DNA from: an uncultured Porphyromonas sp.
GTDB taxonomy: Bacteria > Bacteroidota > Bacteroidia > Bacteroidales > Porphyromonadaceae
DNA: 25,739 nucleotides
NCBI GenBank assembly: GCA_900539155.1
Contig: UQBE01000031.1
Span: forward strand, 1-25,739
Direction of reading: 5' to 3'
Shown here in pieces: positions 14,600 through 22,698 of the stretch. The position numbers and the translations under genes were made by a program. Under the pieces are notes generated by a model. That model was not told the origin of the DNA. It did not search any database and worked only from the letters and a program-made list of their open reading frames with translations. How positions within the stretch are numbered: position 1 is the stretch's first letter; each line of letters begins with the position of its first letter.

Positions 14600-14602
14600 G
14601 AA

Positions 14603-14622
14603 AGTACCTACTATTAGGTACT
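14603..14622. promoter_or_regulatory. Putative operator upstream of feoAB
   Basis: A perfect inverted repeat AGTACCTA-CTAT-TAGGTACT, 31 bp before the -7 box. The same layout TACCTA-N4-TAGGTACT is at 20206-20225 before the ferredoxin gene. The regulator is unknown; iron, oxygen or Fe-S status is the natural guess. Confidence 0.7.
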
Positions 14623-14653
14623 CCCTAATATGGGTCGCTCGGTCAGCTTTCGC

Positions 14654-14661
14654 TATCTTTG
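14654..14661 (+). promoter_or_regulatory. feoAB promoter
   Basis: TATCTTTG lies 6 nt before the ATG at 14668, so the transcript is likely leaderless. It overlaps the alternative TTG start at 14659, which is therefore unlikely. Confidence 0.7.
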
Positions 14662-14667
14662 TGGCGC

Positions 14668-17190
14668 ATGAAATTGTCGGAGTTACATAATGGCGACCGA
14701 GCTCGTATCCTATCGGTCGGTGGGCATGGAGCCTTTCGCAAGCGTATCCTAGAGATGGGCTTCGTGCAGGGGCAAGTTGTGGAGGTGATCCAAGCGGCTC
14801 CGCTGAGGGATCCTATCTACTATCGGCTGATGGACTACAACGTCTCGCTGCGTCGCAAAGAGGCGGGACTCATCACGGTAGAGCTCATCGACCAGTCGTC
14901 CTCTGCGGAGGAGCTGCCACCGCTGGCACATACGTTCGTACAGGGTGGTGCAGGAGCATCACTTACAGAGAGCGCAGCCTCCGATCGTGTCGCCATCTCC
15001 CGCTCGCTGAGGGTAGCACTCATAGGCAACCCGAATAGTGGCAAGACGACCCTCTTCAACCATGCCAGTGGGGCGCATGAGCGTGTCGGCAACTACAGCG
15101 GGGTGACTGTCGAGGCAAAGGAGGCGCACTTCGACTATCAAGGCGTTCGCTACGAACTGATTGACCTCCCCGGTACCTACTCGCTATCGCCCTATTCGCC
15201 AGAAGAGCTTTACATTCGTGATTATCTGACCAACGTGGAGACGCGTCCCGACGTGGTCATCGATGTGCTCGACGCGACCAACCTAGAGCGTCAGCTATAC
15301 CTAGCCGTGCAGGTACGCGAGATGGGCATCCCGATGGTTATCGCACTCAACATGTGGGACGAGTTTGAGCAGAAGAAGAATCAGCTCGACATACAGCAGC
15401 TCTCCCACCTCCTCGGCACGCCGATGGTTCCGACCATCTGCCGCAAGGGTGTGGGGGTCTTTGAGCTTTTTGATAAGGTGCGCCAGCTCGTTGATGAGGA
15501 TCTCTATGCCGATCGTCGCTTCCTGCAGATCAACTACGGGACGGATCTCGAGCAGAGCATAGCAAACCTTCAGGAGAAGCTCGCCGAGCATGCGACCTTC
15601 CCCGACCACCTGTCTCCGCGCTACCTGGCGGTCAAGCTCCTCGAGGGGGATCCGCACACGCAGAGCTTTATCAAGCAGCAAGCGAAGGGTGAGTACCTCC
15701 TCACCGCCACGGCCTACGAGGAGAATAGGCTGCGCAAGAACCACTCCAGCGAGGAGGATCTGGAGAACTATATCATCAATCAGCGGTACGGCTTTATCGC
15801 TGGAGCACTCCGGGAGACTTACCGACCGAACAAGCGACGCATCCGCACGATGACGGATCGCATTGACAATCTTCTGATTCACCCTATCTGGGGCTACCCG
15901 ATTTTCCTCGCCTTCCTCTTTATCATGTTTGAGGCGACCTTCGTGCTGGGAGCCTTTCCGATGGATTGGATTGAGCAAGGCGTGGACGCTCTCGGCGCGT
16001 GGGTCTACGGGCTTATGTCGCCAGGACCTCTGCGAGACCTACTGGTGACGGGTGTCATAGGCGGCGTGGGCGGTGTCCTCGTCTTCCTACCGAACATCCT
16101 CATCCTCTACCTCTTCATATCCATCATGGAGGACACGGGCTATATGGCTCGAGCCACCTTCCTGATGGATAAACTAATGCACCACATGGGACTGCACGGC
16201 AAGTCCTTCATCCCACTCATCATGGGCTTCGGGTGCAATGTGCCAGCCGTGATGGCATCCCGTACGATCGAGAGCCGACAGAGCCGTATCATCACGGTAC
16301 TAGTCACTTCGCTGATGAGCTGTAGCGCCAGACTACCAGTTTACATCCTCATTGCGGGTACCTTCTTCCCACAGCATGCGGGGCTGGTACTCTTCGGGCT
16401 GTACGCACTGGGTGTGCTACTGGCCTTCCTACTGGCGAAGCTTTTCCGCCGGGTACTCTTCAAGTCAGAGGATCTCCCCTTCGTCATGGAGCTACCTCCG
16501 TATCGTATCCCGATGGCGCGTGCTGTGGGTATACACATGTGGGACAAAGCGCGTGAGTACCTCCACAAGATGGGATCAGTGATTCTCGTGGCGTCGATTG
16601 TCATCTGGGCACTGGGCTACTATCCTCGTGAGGAGGTGATGTCTCGGGCTGATGAGCAGATAGCTCAGGTGCAGCAGCAGAGCACGCTCTCTGAGGGCGA
16701 GCGCAGTGAGCAGGTCGCCGAGATAGAGCGTCAAGCGCACATGGAGCAGCAAGAGGGCTCTTATCTAGGACGTATCGGACAGACAGTGCAACCGGTCCTA
16801 GCACCGCTCGGCTTCGACTGGAAGCTCAGCGTAGCACTTGTGGCTGGTCTACCGGCCAAAGAGGTGATCGTCAGCTCCCTCAGCGTCATCTACACGGGCA
16901 ATGAGACGGTCGACGAGGAGAGCGACGACTTTGCCGTGGGTAGCTCGGCACTCTCACGACAGATGCGCCAAGAGAAAGACCCCGTCACGGGCGAACCGCT
17001 CTACACGCCTCTGATAGCCATCTGCTTCCTCATCTTCGTCCTTATTTACATGCCTTGCGTCGCCACTGTAGTGGCCGTCTCTAAGGAGCTCAACAGCGCC
17101 TGGTGGGGACTCTTTGTAGTTGTCTACACCTGCGTGCTGGCATGGGTCGTGGCTTATCTGGCGCGACTGATAGGACTACTCATTATATAA
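14668..17190 (+). CDS. feoB: Fused FeoA-FeoB ferrous iron transporter
   Basis: It takes up Fe2+ across the inner membrane. The 840-residue protein begins with a FeoA (SH3-like) domain (1-75, LSELHNGDRARILSVGGHG). After a linker comes the G domain: G1 GNPNSGKT (120-127), G2 in GVTVE, G3 DLPGTYSL, G4 NMWD. The membrane part has two gate-like regions and an IMGFGCNVPA segment, GYMARA and AGLPAKEVIVS, as in FeoB. An FeoA-FeoB fusion is normal in Bacteroidota. The ATG at 14668 is preferred over an in-frame TTG at 14659 because the -7 box covers the latter. Regulation: a palindromic operator lies at 14603-14622. A small Cys-rich partner gene follows 11 bp downstream. Confidence 0.96.
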   Translation: MKLSELHNGDRARILSVGGHGAFRKRILEMGFVQGQVVEVIQAAPLRDPIYYRLMDYNVSLRRKEAGLITVELIDQSSSAEELPPLAHTFVQGGAGASLTESAASDRVAISRSLRVALIGNPNSGKTTLFNHASGAHERVGNYSGVTVEAKEAHFDYQGVRYELIDLPGTYSLSPYSPEELYIRDYLTNVETRPDVVIDVLDATNLERQLYLAVQVREMGIPMVIALNMWDEFEQKKNQLDIQQLSHLLGTPMVPTICRKGVGVFELFDKVRQLVDEDLYADRRFLQINYGTDLEQSIANLQEKLAEHATFPDHLSPRYLAVKLLEGDPHTQSFIKQQAKGEYLLTATAYEENRLRKNHSSEEDLENYIINQRYGFIAGALRETYRPNKRRIRTMTDRIDNLLIHPIWGYPIFLAFLFIMFEATFVLGAFPMDWIEQGVDALGAWVYGLMSPGPLRDLLVTGVIGGVGGVLVFLPNILILYLFISIMEDTGYMARATFLMDKLMHHMGLHGKSFIPLIMGFGCNVPAVMASRTIESRQSRIITVLVTSLMSCSARLPVYILIAGTFFPQHAGLVLFGLYALGVLLAFLLAKLFRRVLFKSEDLPFVMELPPYRIPMARAVGIHMWDKAREYLHKMGSVILVASIVIWALGYYPREEVMSRADEQIAQVQQQSTLSEGERSEQVAEIERQAHMEQQEGSYLGRIGQTVQPVLAPLGFDWKLSVALVAGLPAKEVIVSSLSVIYTGNETVDEESDDFAVGSSALSRQMRQEKDPVTGEPLYTPLIAICFLIFVLIYMPCVATVVAVSKELNSAWWGLFVVVYTCVLAWVVAYLARLIGLLII

Positions 17191-17201
17191 TAGGTGTCGC
17201 T

Positions 17202-17375
17202 ATGAATCTGCAGACAGTCATCGTACTACTCATCATCGTCGTCGCGCTACTCTACATCGCTCGTAGCTTGTGGCGACTGATCCGTCGCCCGCGAGGAGCC
17301 TCAGGCTGTGCCGGTTGCTCTGCCTGCCAGCATAGCAAGCCGATAGCAAAGCCGAGGGAGAAGTCGAGAGGTTAG
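17202..17375 (+). CDS. FeoB-associated Cys-rich membrane protein
   Basis: This 57-residue protein has one transmembrane helix (about 4-22, QTVIVLLIIVVALLYIA), a basic patch (RSLWRLIRRPRG) and a CxxCxxC motif (C36, C39, C42), followed by a Lys/Arg-rich tail. That is the layout of the FeoB-associated Cys-rich family, thought to assist FeoB, perhaps by binding iron or a cluster. It begins 11 bp after the feoB stop and must be cotranscribed. A longer in-frame start at 17103 lies inside feoB and is rejected. The metal-binding role is inferred from the cysteines only. Confidence 0.85.
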   Translation: MNLQTVIVLLIIVVALLYIARSLWRLIRRPRGASGCAGCSACQHSKPIAKPREKSRG

Positions 17376-17424
17376 CGGTAAGCGTCCCGACTTGCGGACA
17401 CTAGGCGGTGTGGGATTATAGTCG

Positions 17425-17432
17425 TAACTTTG
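17425..17432 (+). promoter_or_regulatory. Promoter of the MFS gene
   Basis: TAACTTTG lies 65 nt before the GTG start at 17498. Confidence 0.6.
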
Positions 17433-17497
17433 ACCTTGCGATGTAAACAGACAGCCTAGCAGGTCAACTACTAGACTGAGCTCTAGTAGTATAAGCA

Positions 17498-18745
17498 GTG
17501 ACTAAGCAACGAAGAAAGATAGGTTTGCGGGGTAGCTCTCCTGCGCTGACGATCGTACTCCTCTTTGGAGTAGTCAGCATGCTGGGCGACCTTGTGCATG
17601 AGTCTGCCCGTAGTGTCAACGGGCAGTACCTCAGCTTGGTAGGGCTCTCGGCGACACAGGTGGGGCTAGTCTTCGGGCTGGGCGAATTCCTAGGCTATGC
17701 GTTGAGACTGCTCTCAGGTGCCTGGCTGGACAAGAGCAAGCGCTACTGGCTCTTCCTCTTCATAGGCTATGGGGTGCATCTGGTGATTCCTCTGATGGGC
17801 TTAACCACCTCGTGGGGATGGCTCTACACCTTCATCCTCCTCGAGCGAATAGGCAAGGCTTTGCGCAGCCCAGCTAAAGACACGATCCTCTCAGCCGTCG
17901 CGGAAAACCAGATTGGTCTGGGCTATGCCTTCGGTATTCAGGAGGCACTGGATCAGTTGGGCGCCTTCCTAGGACCTCTCATCTTTACGGCACTCTTCTA
18001 CTTCGTGGGGAGCAGTGGCCTCGAGGTCTTTCAGCTAGGCTATAAGCTGTTGGTCATCCCCTTTATCATCTTAATGGTGGTCCTCGCCCTGGTGCATCGC
18101 AAGTTTGTGCGAGAGGAGCTCACCCCGGAGGTGGACACCACCCAGAAGCCTCCTCGCCTACAACCAATCTTCTGGATTTACTCGGCATTTACCTTTTTCG
18201 TTGCCTTCGGACTAATCAACTTCAGCCTGATAGGCTATCATCTTAAGACGCAGCAGATAGTTTCTGACGGGATGGTGCCGATCCTCTACGCTGTCGCCAT
18301 GGCGGTGGATGCCCTCGTCGCAATCTTCATCGGAAAGGGGTACGATCGCCTGAAGCGCCAGCTGGGACACAAGACGGGTGGCGTCTTGATTCTGCTCATT
18401 GTTCCGCTTCTGACAGCCTTCGTGCCACTACTAACCTTGTCTCACTCGGTGAGTATGCTATGGATCGGCATGGTGCTGATGGGGGTCGTACTGGGAGCGC
18501 ACGAGACGGTCATGAGGTCCGCCATCGCAGACATCACGCCCTTCAGTAAGCGTGGCATAGGGTTCGGAATCTTTAACACGGTCTACGGTCTGTCGCTACT
18601 CCTCGGCTCGCTCCTGATGGGATGGCTCTACGACCTGGAGCAACAGCCAATTATCGTCGCTATGACGATCATCTCTGAGGGTGCTGCTGTCGCTCTATAT
18701 GTCGTCCTCTACAAGCGAATCCAGAGGGAGCGGCTCAGCAACTAG
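17498..18745 (+). CDS. Major facilitator superfamily transporter, unknown substrate
   Basis: A 415-residue inner-membrane protein with about twelve hydrophobic segments. The loop after the second helix (RLLSGAWLDKSKRYWLF) fits the MFS signature GxLaDrxgrr, and RIGKALRSPAKDTILSAVAE resembles a pattern seen in several MFS exporter groups. The second half repeats this (FIGKGYDRLKRQLGHK). The start is GTG: an in-frame TAA lies two codons upstream and the next ATG (17579) would remove the first helix. The neighbours feoAB and miaB do not indicate a substrate, and it has its own promoter. An efflux role is possible but not shown. Confidence 0.82.
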   Translation: MTKQRRKIGLRGSSPALTIVLLFGVVSMLGDLVHESARSVNGQYLSLVGLSATQVGLVFGLGEFLGYALRLLSGAWLDKSKRYWLFLFIGYGVHLVIPLMGLTTSWGWLYTFILLERIGKALRSPAKDTILSAVAENQIGLGYAFGIQEALDQLGAFLGPLIFTALFYFVGSSGLEVFQLGYKLLVIPFIILMVVLALVHRKFVREELTPEVDTTQKPPRLQPIFWIYSAFTFFVAFGLINFSLIGYHLKTQQIVSDGMVPILYAVAMAVDALVAIFIGKGYDRLKRQLGHKTGGVLILLIVPLLTAFVPLLTLSHSVSMLWIGMVLMGVVLGAHETVMRSAIADITPFSKRGIGFGIFNTVYGLSLLLGSLLMGWLYDLEQQPIIVAMTIISEGAAVALYVVLYKRIQRERLSN

Positions 18746-18753
18746 TCTTTTCG

Positions 18754-18761
18754 TACCTTTG
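18754..18761 (+). promoter_or_regulatory. miaB promoter
   Basis: TACCTTTG ends 8 nt before the ATG at 18770, giving at most a few leader nucleotides. Confidence 0.7.
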
Positions 18762-18769
18762 CGCCTGTT

Positions 18770-20122
18770 ATGACCGAGAGAGTAGAGCAAGAAAGCAAGC
18801 GGGTCTATATCGAGACCTACGGCTGTCAGATGAATGTGGCTGACAGCGAGATTATAGCTGCGCAGATGCAACTGGCGGGCTATCAACTCACCGATCAGAT
18901 CGATGAGGCGGACGCCGTGTTCATCAATACCTGCTCGGTGCGCGACAATGCGGAGCAGCGTATCATACGTCGTCTAGACAATCTCAATGGTCAGCGCAGA
19001 CGCTCGGGGCATCCGCAGATCGTCGGTGTGCTGGGCTGTATGGCGGAGCGTGTGCAGGAGACGCTCATACAGGAGCATGGTGTGGATTTGGTGGCAGGAC
19101 CTGACGCTTATACCGACCTACCGCACCTGATTGCTGCCGCTGAGGCGGGCGAGCCGGCTATTAGCATTGAGCTGTCGAAGAGTGAGACCTACAGCGATGT
19201 CATCCCTGTGCGTCTCCCTGGCTTGCACATCAGTGGCTTTGTATCAATCATGCGTGGGTGTAACAACTTCTGCACCTACTGCATCGTCCCCTACACACGA
19301 GGTCGTGAGCGCAGCCGTGATCCCGAGAGTATCATCCGAGAGGTGCAGCGTATGGCGCAAGAGGGCTACCGTGAGGTGACCCTCCTGGGGCAAAACGTCA
19401 ACTCCTACTGCTGGCAGTCTGAGACGGGCTCCGGCTACACTTTCGCCGATCTGCTGCGCAGCGTTGCTGAGGCGGTGCCGACGATGCGCATTCGCTTTAC
19501 CTCGCCTCACCCCAAGGATATGAAGGATGAGACGCTCGAGGTGATGAGCCTCTATCCCAACATCTGTCGCCATATCCACTTCCCCTTGCAGAGCGGGAGC
19601 AATCGTATCCTAGAGCGTATGCACCGTCGCTACACGCGTGAGTGGTACCTAGAGCGTGTGGAGCGCATCCGCGACTATATGCCCGACTGCGGGTTGAGTA
19701 CCGATGTCTTCTGTGGCTTCTCGGGTGAGACGGAAGAGGACTTTCAGGAGACGCTGGAGGTGATGAGGCTGGCACGGCTGGATAGTGCCTTCATGTTTAA
19801 GTACTCCGAGCGTCCTGGCACCTACGCCTCGCGTCATCTCGTCGATGATGTCCCCGAGGAGGTCAAGGTGGAGCGACTCAATCGTATGATTGCCCTGCAA
19901 AACGAGCTGAGCCTCGAGAGTAATGAGCGTGATGTGGGCAAGAGCTTTCAGGTACTCATCGAGGGTTATAGCAAGCGCTCGCGCGATGACTTCTTCGGGC
20001 GTACCCAGCAAAACAAAGTAATCGTCTTCCCCAAGGGGCATAATCAGATTGGTAAGCTAGTGACCGTACGTGTGGAGCGCGTCACCTCGGCAACGATGAT
20101 TGGTAGCGAGGTCGAGGCGTAG
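18770..20122 (+). CDS. miaB: tRNA-2-methylthio-N6-isopentenyladenosine synthase
   Basis: MiaB adds a methylthio group to i6A37 of tRNAs reading UNN codons, using two [4Fe-4S] clusters and SAM. The N-terminal domain has three cysteines for the auxiliary cluster (C19 in ETYGCQMN, C55 in NTCSVRDN, C90 in LGCMAERV). The radical-SAM motif CNNFCTYC has C164, C168 and C171. HFPLQSGSNRILERMHRRY and DVFCGFSGETEEDF are typical, and a TRAM domain forms the last 65 residues. The length of 450 is normal. The promoter lies only 8 nt before the start. A terminator-like hairpin follows at 20141-20160. Confidence 0.97.
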   Translation: MTERVEQESKRVYIETYGCQMNVADSEIIAAQMQLAGYQLTDQIDEADAVFINTCSVRDNAEQRIIRRLDNLNGQRRRSGHPQIVGVLGCMAERVQETLIQEHGVDLVAGPDAYTDLPHLIAAAEAGEPAISIELSKSETYSDVIPVRLPGLHISGFVSIMRGCNNFCTYCIVPYTRGRERSRDPESIIREVQRMAQEGYREVTLLGQNVNSYCWQSETGSGYTFADLLRSVAEAVPTMRIRFTSPHPKDMKDETLEVMSLYPNICRHIHFPLQSGSNRILERMHRRYTREWYLERVERIRDYMPDCGLSTDVFCGFSGETEEDFQETLEVMRLARLDSAFMFKYSERPGTYASRHLVDDVPEEVKVERLNRMIALQNELSLESNERDVGKSFQVLIEGYSKRSRDDFFGRTQQNKVIVFPKGHNQIGKLVTVRVERVTSATMIGSEVEA

Positions 20123-20140
20123 GGAGCAAATATGACAGAG

Positions 20141-20163
20141 CATCCCTAGAATTAGGGGTGTTT
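20141..20163 (+). terminator. Terminator after miaB
   Basis: CATCCCTA-GAAT-TAGGGGTG (one G-U wobble) followed by TTT; 18 bp after the miaB stop. Confidence 0.65.
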
Positions 20164-20205
20164 CGCTACCTACTCTTGGTCGAACAAAGAAAAAAACACC
20201 ATTCC

Positions 20206-20225
20206 AATACCTATAAGTAGGTACT
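20206..20225. promoter_or_regulatory. Putative operator upstream of the ferredoxin gene
   Basis: AATACCTA-TAAG-TAGGTACT, with one mismatch in the outer arms, ends 16 bp before the -7 box, so it overlaps the -33 region. It matches the feoAB operator at 14603-14622 outside the 4-bp centre at 15 of 16 positions. A further half-site TACCTACT lies at 20167-20174. Confidence 0.7.
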
Positions 20226-20241
20226 ATTCGAGAATTTGTAT

Positions 20242-20249
20242 TACCTTTG
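20242..20249 (+). promoter_or_regulatory. Ferredoxin promoter
   Basis: TACCTTTG lies 97 nt before the ATG at 20347. The leader of about 90 nt contains ATGCGGAGG at 20290-20298, also present in the dxs leader. No known riboswitch was recognised. Confidence 0.7.
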
Positions 20250-20346
20250 CGGTACCAAAGCACGAGAGAAGGTCATCACTGGCTTGTTCGATGCGGAGGT
20301 ATCATATCATAGATAATATAAAACTCAACTTAAAACCAATAGAATT

Positions 20347-20511
20347 ATGGCACACGTAATCACTGACAGCTGTGTAGCTTGTGGCACTTGCATCGACGAG
20401 TGTCCCGTAGGCGCAATCTCTGAGGGCGATATCTACTCAATCGACCCTGATACTTGCATCGATTGCGGCGCATGCGCTGCTGCTTGCCCTTCAGGCGCTA
20501 TCGAGGGCTAA
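20347..20511 (+). CDS. 2[4Fe-4S] ferredoxin
   Basis: This 54-residue soluble electron carrier has two classical cluster motifs, CVACGTCIDECP (9-20) and CIDCGACAAACP (37-48), the CxxCxxCxxxCP pattern of clostridial-type ferredoxins. The two halves are pseudo-symmetric (each ends GAI). It starts with ATG after an AATAGAATT stretch and is monocistronic. A palindrome shared with the feoAB promoter precedes it, which suggests that iron uptake and this Fe-S carrier respond to the same regulator. It presumably serves anaerobic redox enzymes such as pyruvate:ferredoxin oxidoreductase; the partners are not in the window. Confidence 0.95.
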   Translation: MAHVITDSCVACGTCIDECPVGAISEGDIYSIDPDTCIDCGACAAACPSGAIEG

Positions 20512-20610
20512 GAGAGACCTGGAGATAACCATCCCTCTCCTTAGAGGGCTACGTCTCCACTCCCCCTAGCATATAGCGGTCACACAGACGGTCGCTATAC
20601 ACACTTAACC

Positions 20611-20669
20611 AAACGACATCCGTCCCCCACCCAAGTGCATCAGCACTCAGGTGGAGGACGGTCTCGTTT
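20611..20669. terminator. Long imperfect hairpin between ferredoxin and dxs
   Basis: The nested stems are AAACGA/TCGTTT, CCGTCC/GGACGG, CCACC/GGTGG and AGTG/CACT. Because the outer arms are A- and T-rich it could terminate in either direction. Its 3' arm overlaps the -33 TTTG of the dxs promoter (20667-20670). A smaller hairpin ATAGCG/CGCTAT is at about 20572-20597. Confidence 0.7.
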
Positions 20670-20697
20670 GAGGTGTTGTCGCATATTAGTATCTTTG
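20667..20697 (+). promoter_or_regulatory. dxs-trkA promoter
   Basis: TTTG (20667-20670), 19-nt spacer, TATCTTTG (20690-20697): a perfect match to the Bacteroidota consensus. The leader is about 95 nt and includes AATGCGGAGGAG (20756-20767). Confidence 0.85.
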
Positions 20698-20796
20698 CAT
20701 AAGATAAGAAGAGTAGGCACCTGGCGGGAGCTTGCTGCGTAAGTCAGCGACTTCCAATGCGGAGGAGCTACCCTTCGAATAGACACACACGACATC

Positions 20797-22698
20797 ATGA
20801 ACGCTAGCGACTACCCCATACTCTCGCAGATTGATACGCCACAGCAGTTACGTCAGCTCCCCATCGCGCAGCTCTCCGAGCTGTGCCGTGAGTTGCGTCA
20901 CTATGAGCTAGAGGTGCTTTCACACGTACCGGGTCACCTAGGTTCCAGCCTAGGAGCTGTCGAGCTTACGGTAGCTCTACACTACGTCTGTCGCACGCCC
21001 TACGATCGCATCGTCTGGGATGTGGGGCATCAAGCTTATGGACATAAGATTTTGACAGGACGAAGAGACCGATTCGAGACACTACGCCAGTGGGGCGGGC
21101 TCTCGGGCTTCCCGCTACCTAGTGAGAGCGAGTACGACACCTTCCCTGCGGGCCACGCTTCGAACTCCATCTCCGCAGCGCTCGGCATGGCGATCGCTGC
21201 CAAGCTCAAGCAAGAGGAACGTCAGGTGGTGGCAGTCATCGGCGATGGATCCATGACGGGCGGGCTAGCCTTCGAGGGACTGAACAATGTGAGTTCCTAT
21301 CCCAATGATTTACTTGTGGTCGTCAATGACAACAACATGTCCATCGATGCCAATGTGGGTGGGCTCAACAAGTACCTCGTTGACCTCAACACCAGCCACG
21401 CCTACAACACCATCCGCTACGACCTCTACCGAGGCTTGCGACAGATGAACCTAATGAACGACCGTCGCAAGAGAAACATCCAGCGGATTAACAACAGCGT
21501 CAAGTCACTCTTGACGCAAAACCACTCCTCTTTCTTTGACGGTCTCGGGATTCGTTACTTCGGTCCCGTCGACGGACATGACGTAGAGCATCTCGTGGAG
21601 ACGCTACGACGTATCCTCCCGATGCGAGGTCCGAAGATTCTCCACCTCAGGACGGTCAAGGGCAAAGGCTACAAACCAGCGGAGGAGAATGCGACCGTAT
21701 GGCACGCCCCGGGGTGCTTTGATGTCAAGACCGGAGAGCGAGTCAAGAGCGAGCGAGGAGCGCACCCACCGAAGTTTCAGGAGGTCTTTGGCGAGACCGT
21801 CACCGAGCTAGCTGCCCAGGACCAGAGAGTCGTGGGCATCACGCCAGCCATGCCGTCGGGTAGTTCGCTAAATGTGATGATGCGCGCCTTCCCCGAGCGA
21901 AGCTACGATGTAGGCATCGCGGAGGCACATGCGGTTACCTTTAGCGCAGGGATGGCGCGTGAGGGGATGATCCCCTTCTGTGTCATCTACTCTTCCTTCC
22001 TGCAGCGTGCTTATGACCAACTGATACATGATGTCGCCCTGCCAGGCTACCACGTAGTCCTCTGCATCGACCGTGCCGGCTTGGTCGGGCAGGACGGAGC
22101 CACCCATCAGGGAGCTTTCGACCTAGCCTATCTATGCACCATCCCGAATATGACCGTCGCAGCTCCTATGAACGAGCACTACCTGCGACACCTCATGCGC
22201 ACCGCCTACGAGGGGCAGGAGGGGCCTATGGCAATCCGCTACCCACGTGGCGAAGGGTCACTGGTCGACTGGCACTGTCCCGCTGAGCTACTCCCGATAG
22301 GCAAGGGGCGTGTACTCCACGAGGGCGGGCGTATCGCGCTACTCTCCATCGGCACCATCGGCGTGACCGCTGAGGAGGTCCGTGAGCGTCTACTCGCTGA
22401 GGGCATCGAGGTAGCGCACTACGACTTAATCTTTGCCAAGCCACTAGACGAAGAGCTGATCACGACCGCTCTAGAGCGTTACGACCGCATTGCCACGCTT
22501 GAAGAGGGGACGCTCATCGGCGGCGTCGGCGAGCGCATCACAGCCTTGGCACAGCGTCAGGGCTATCGAGGACGAATCATCCAGTTCGGTCTGCCCGACA
22601 CCTTTGTCGAGCAAGGCTCCGTAGCCGAGCAGCGACGCTACTGCGGCATCGATGCCGACACAATATATAATAGGATTAAAGCTGAGCTATGCGAATAG
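20797..22698 (+). CDS. dxs: 1-deoxy-D-xylulose-5-phosphate synthase
   Basis: Dxs condenses pyruvate and glyceraldehyde 3-phosphate using thiamine diphosphate, the first step of the MEP isoprenoid pathway (also a source for thiamine and pyridoxal). The 633-residue protein shows HVPGHLGSSLGAVELTVALH (43-62), DVGHQAYGHKILTGRRD (75-91), the TPP/Mg motif GDGSMTGG (149-156) with NDNNMSI (177-183), and in the second domain YDVGIAEAHAVTFSAGMA with the catalytic Glu, and LCIDRAGLVGQDGATHQG. The length is normal. Its stop overlaps the trkA start by 10 bp, so the two are coupled. It has a consensus promoter and a leader of about 95 nt. Confidence 0.97.
   Translation: MNASDYPILSQIDTPQQLRQLPIAQLSELCRELRHYELEVLSHVPGHLGSSLGAVELTVALHYVCRTPYDRIVWDVGHQAYGHKILTGRRDRFETLRQWGGLSGFPLPSESEYDTFPAGHASNSISAALGMAIAAKLKQEERQVVAVIGDGSMTGGLAFEGLNNVSSYPNDLLVVVNDNNMSIDANVGGLNKYLVDLNTSHAYNTIRYDLYRGLRQMNLMNDRRKRNIQRINNSVKSLLTQNHSSFFDGLGIRYFGPVDGHDVEHLVETLRRILPMRGPKILHLRTVKGKGYKPAEENATVWHAPGCFDVKTGERVKSERGAHPPKFQEVFGETVTELAAQDQRVVGITPAMPSGSSLNVMMRAFPERSYDVGIAEAHAVTFSAGMAREGMIPFCVIYSSFLQRAYDQLIHDVALPGYHVVLCIDRAGLVGQDGATHQGAFDLAYLCTIPNMTVAAPMNEHYLRHLMRTAYEGQEGPMAIRYPRGEGSLVDWHCPAELLPIGKGRVLHEGGRIALLSIGTIGVTAEEVRERLLAEGIEVAHYDLIFAKPLDEELITTALERYDRIATLEEGTLIGGVGERITALAQRQGYRGRIIQFGLPDTFVEQGSVAEQRRYCGIDADTIYNRIKAELCE

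Noticed and set aside
14659..14667. TTG start for feoB giving three additional residues
   Set aside because: The codon lies inside the TATCTTTG promoter element and would be upstream of the transcription start; ATG at 14668 fits the FeoA domain.
15301..15978. 225-codon ORF opposite feoB
   Set aside because: It is fully antisense to the conserved FeoB G domain and following region; the length is explained by high GC.
20723..20738. Possible sigma54 promoter (TGGC...TTGC) in the dxs leader
   Set aside because: The GG-to-GC spacing is 9 rather than 10 and a perfect housekeeping promoter lies just upstream.
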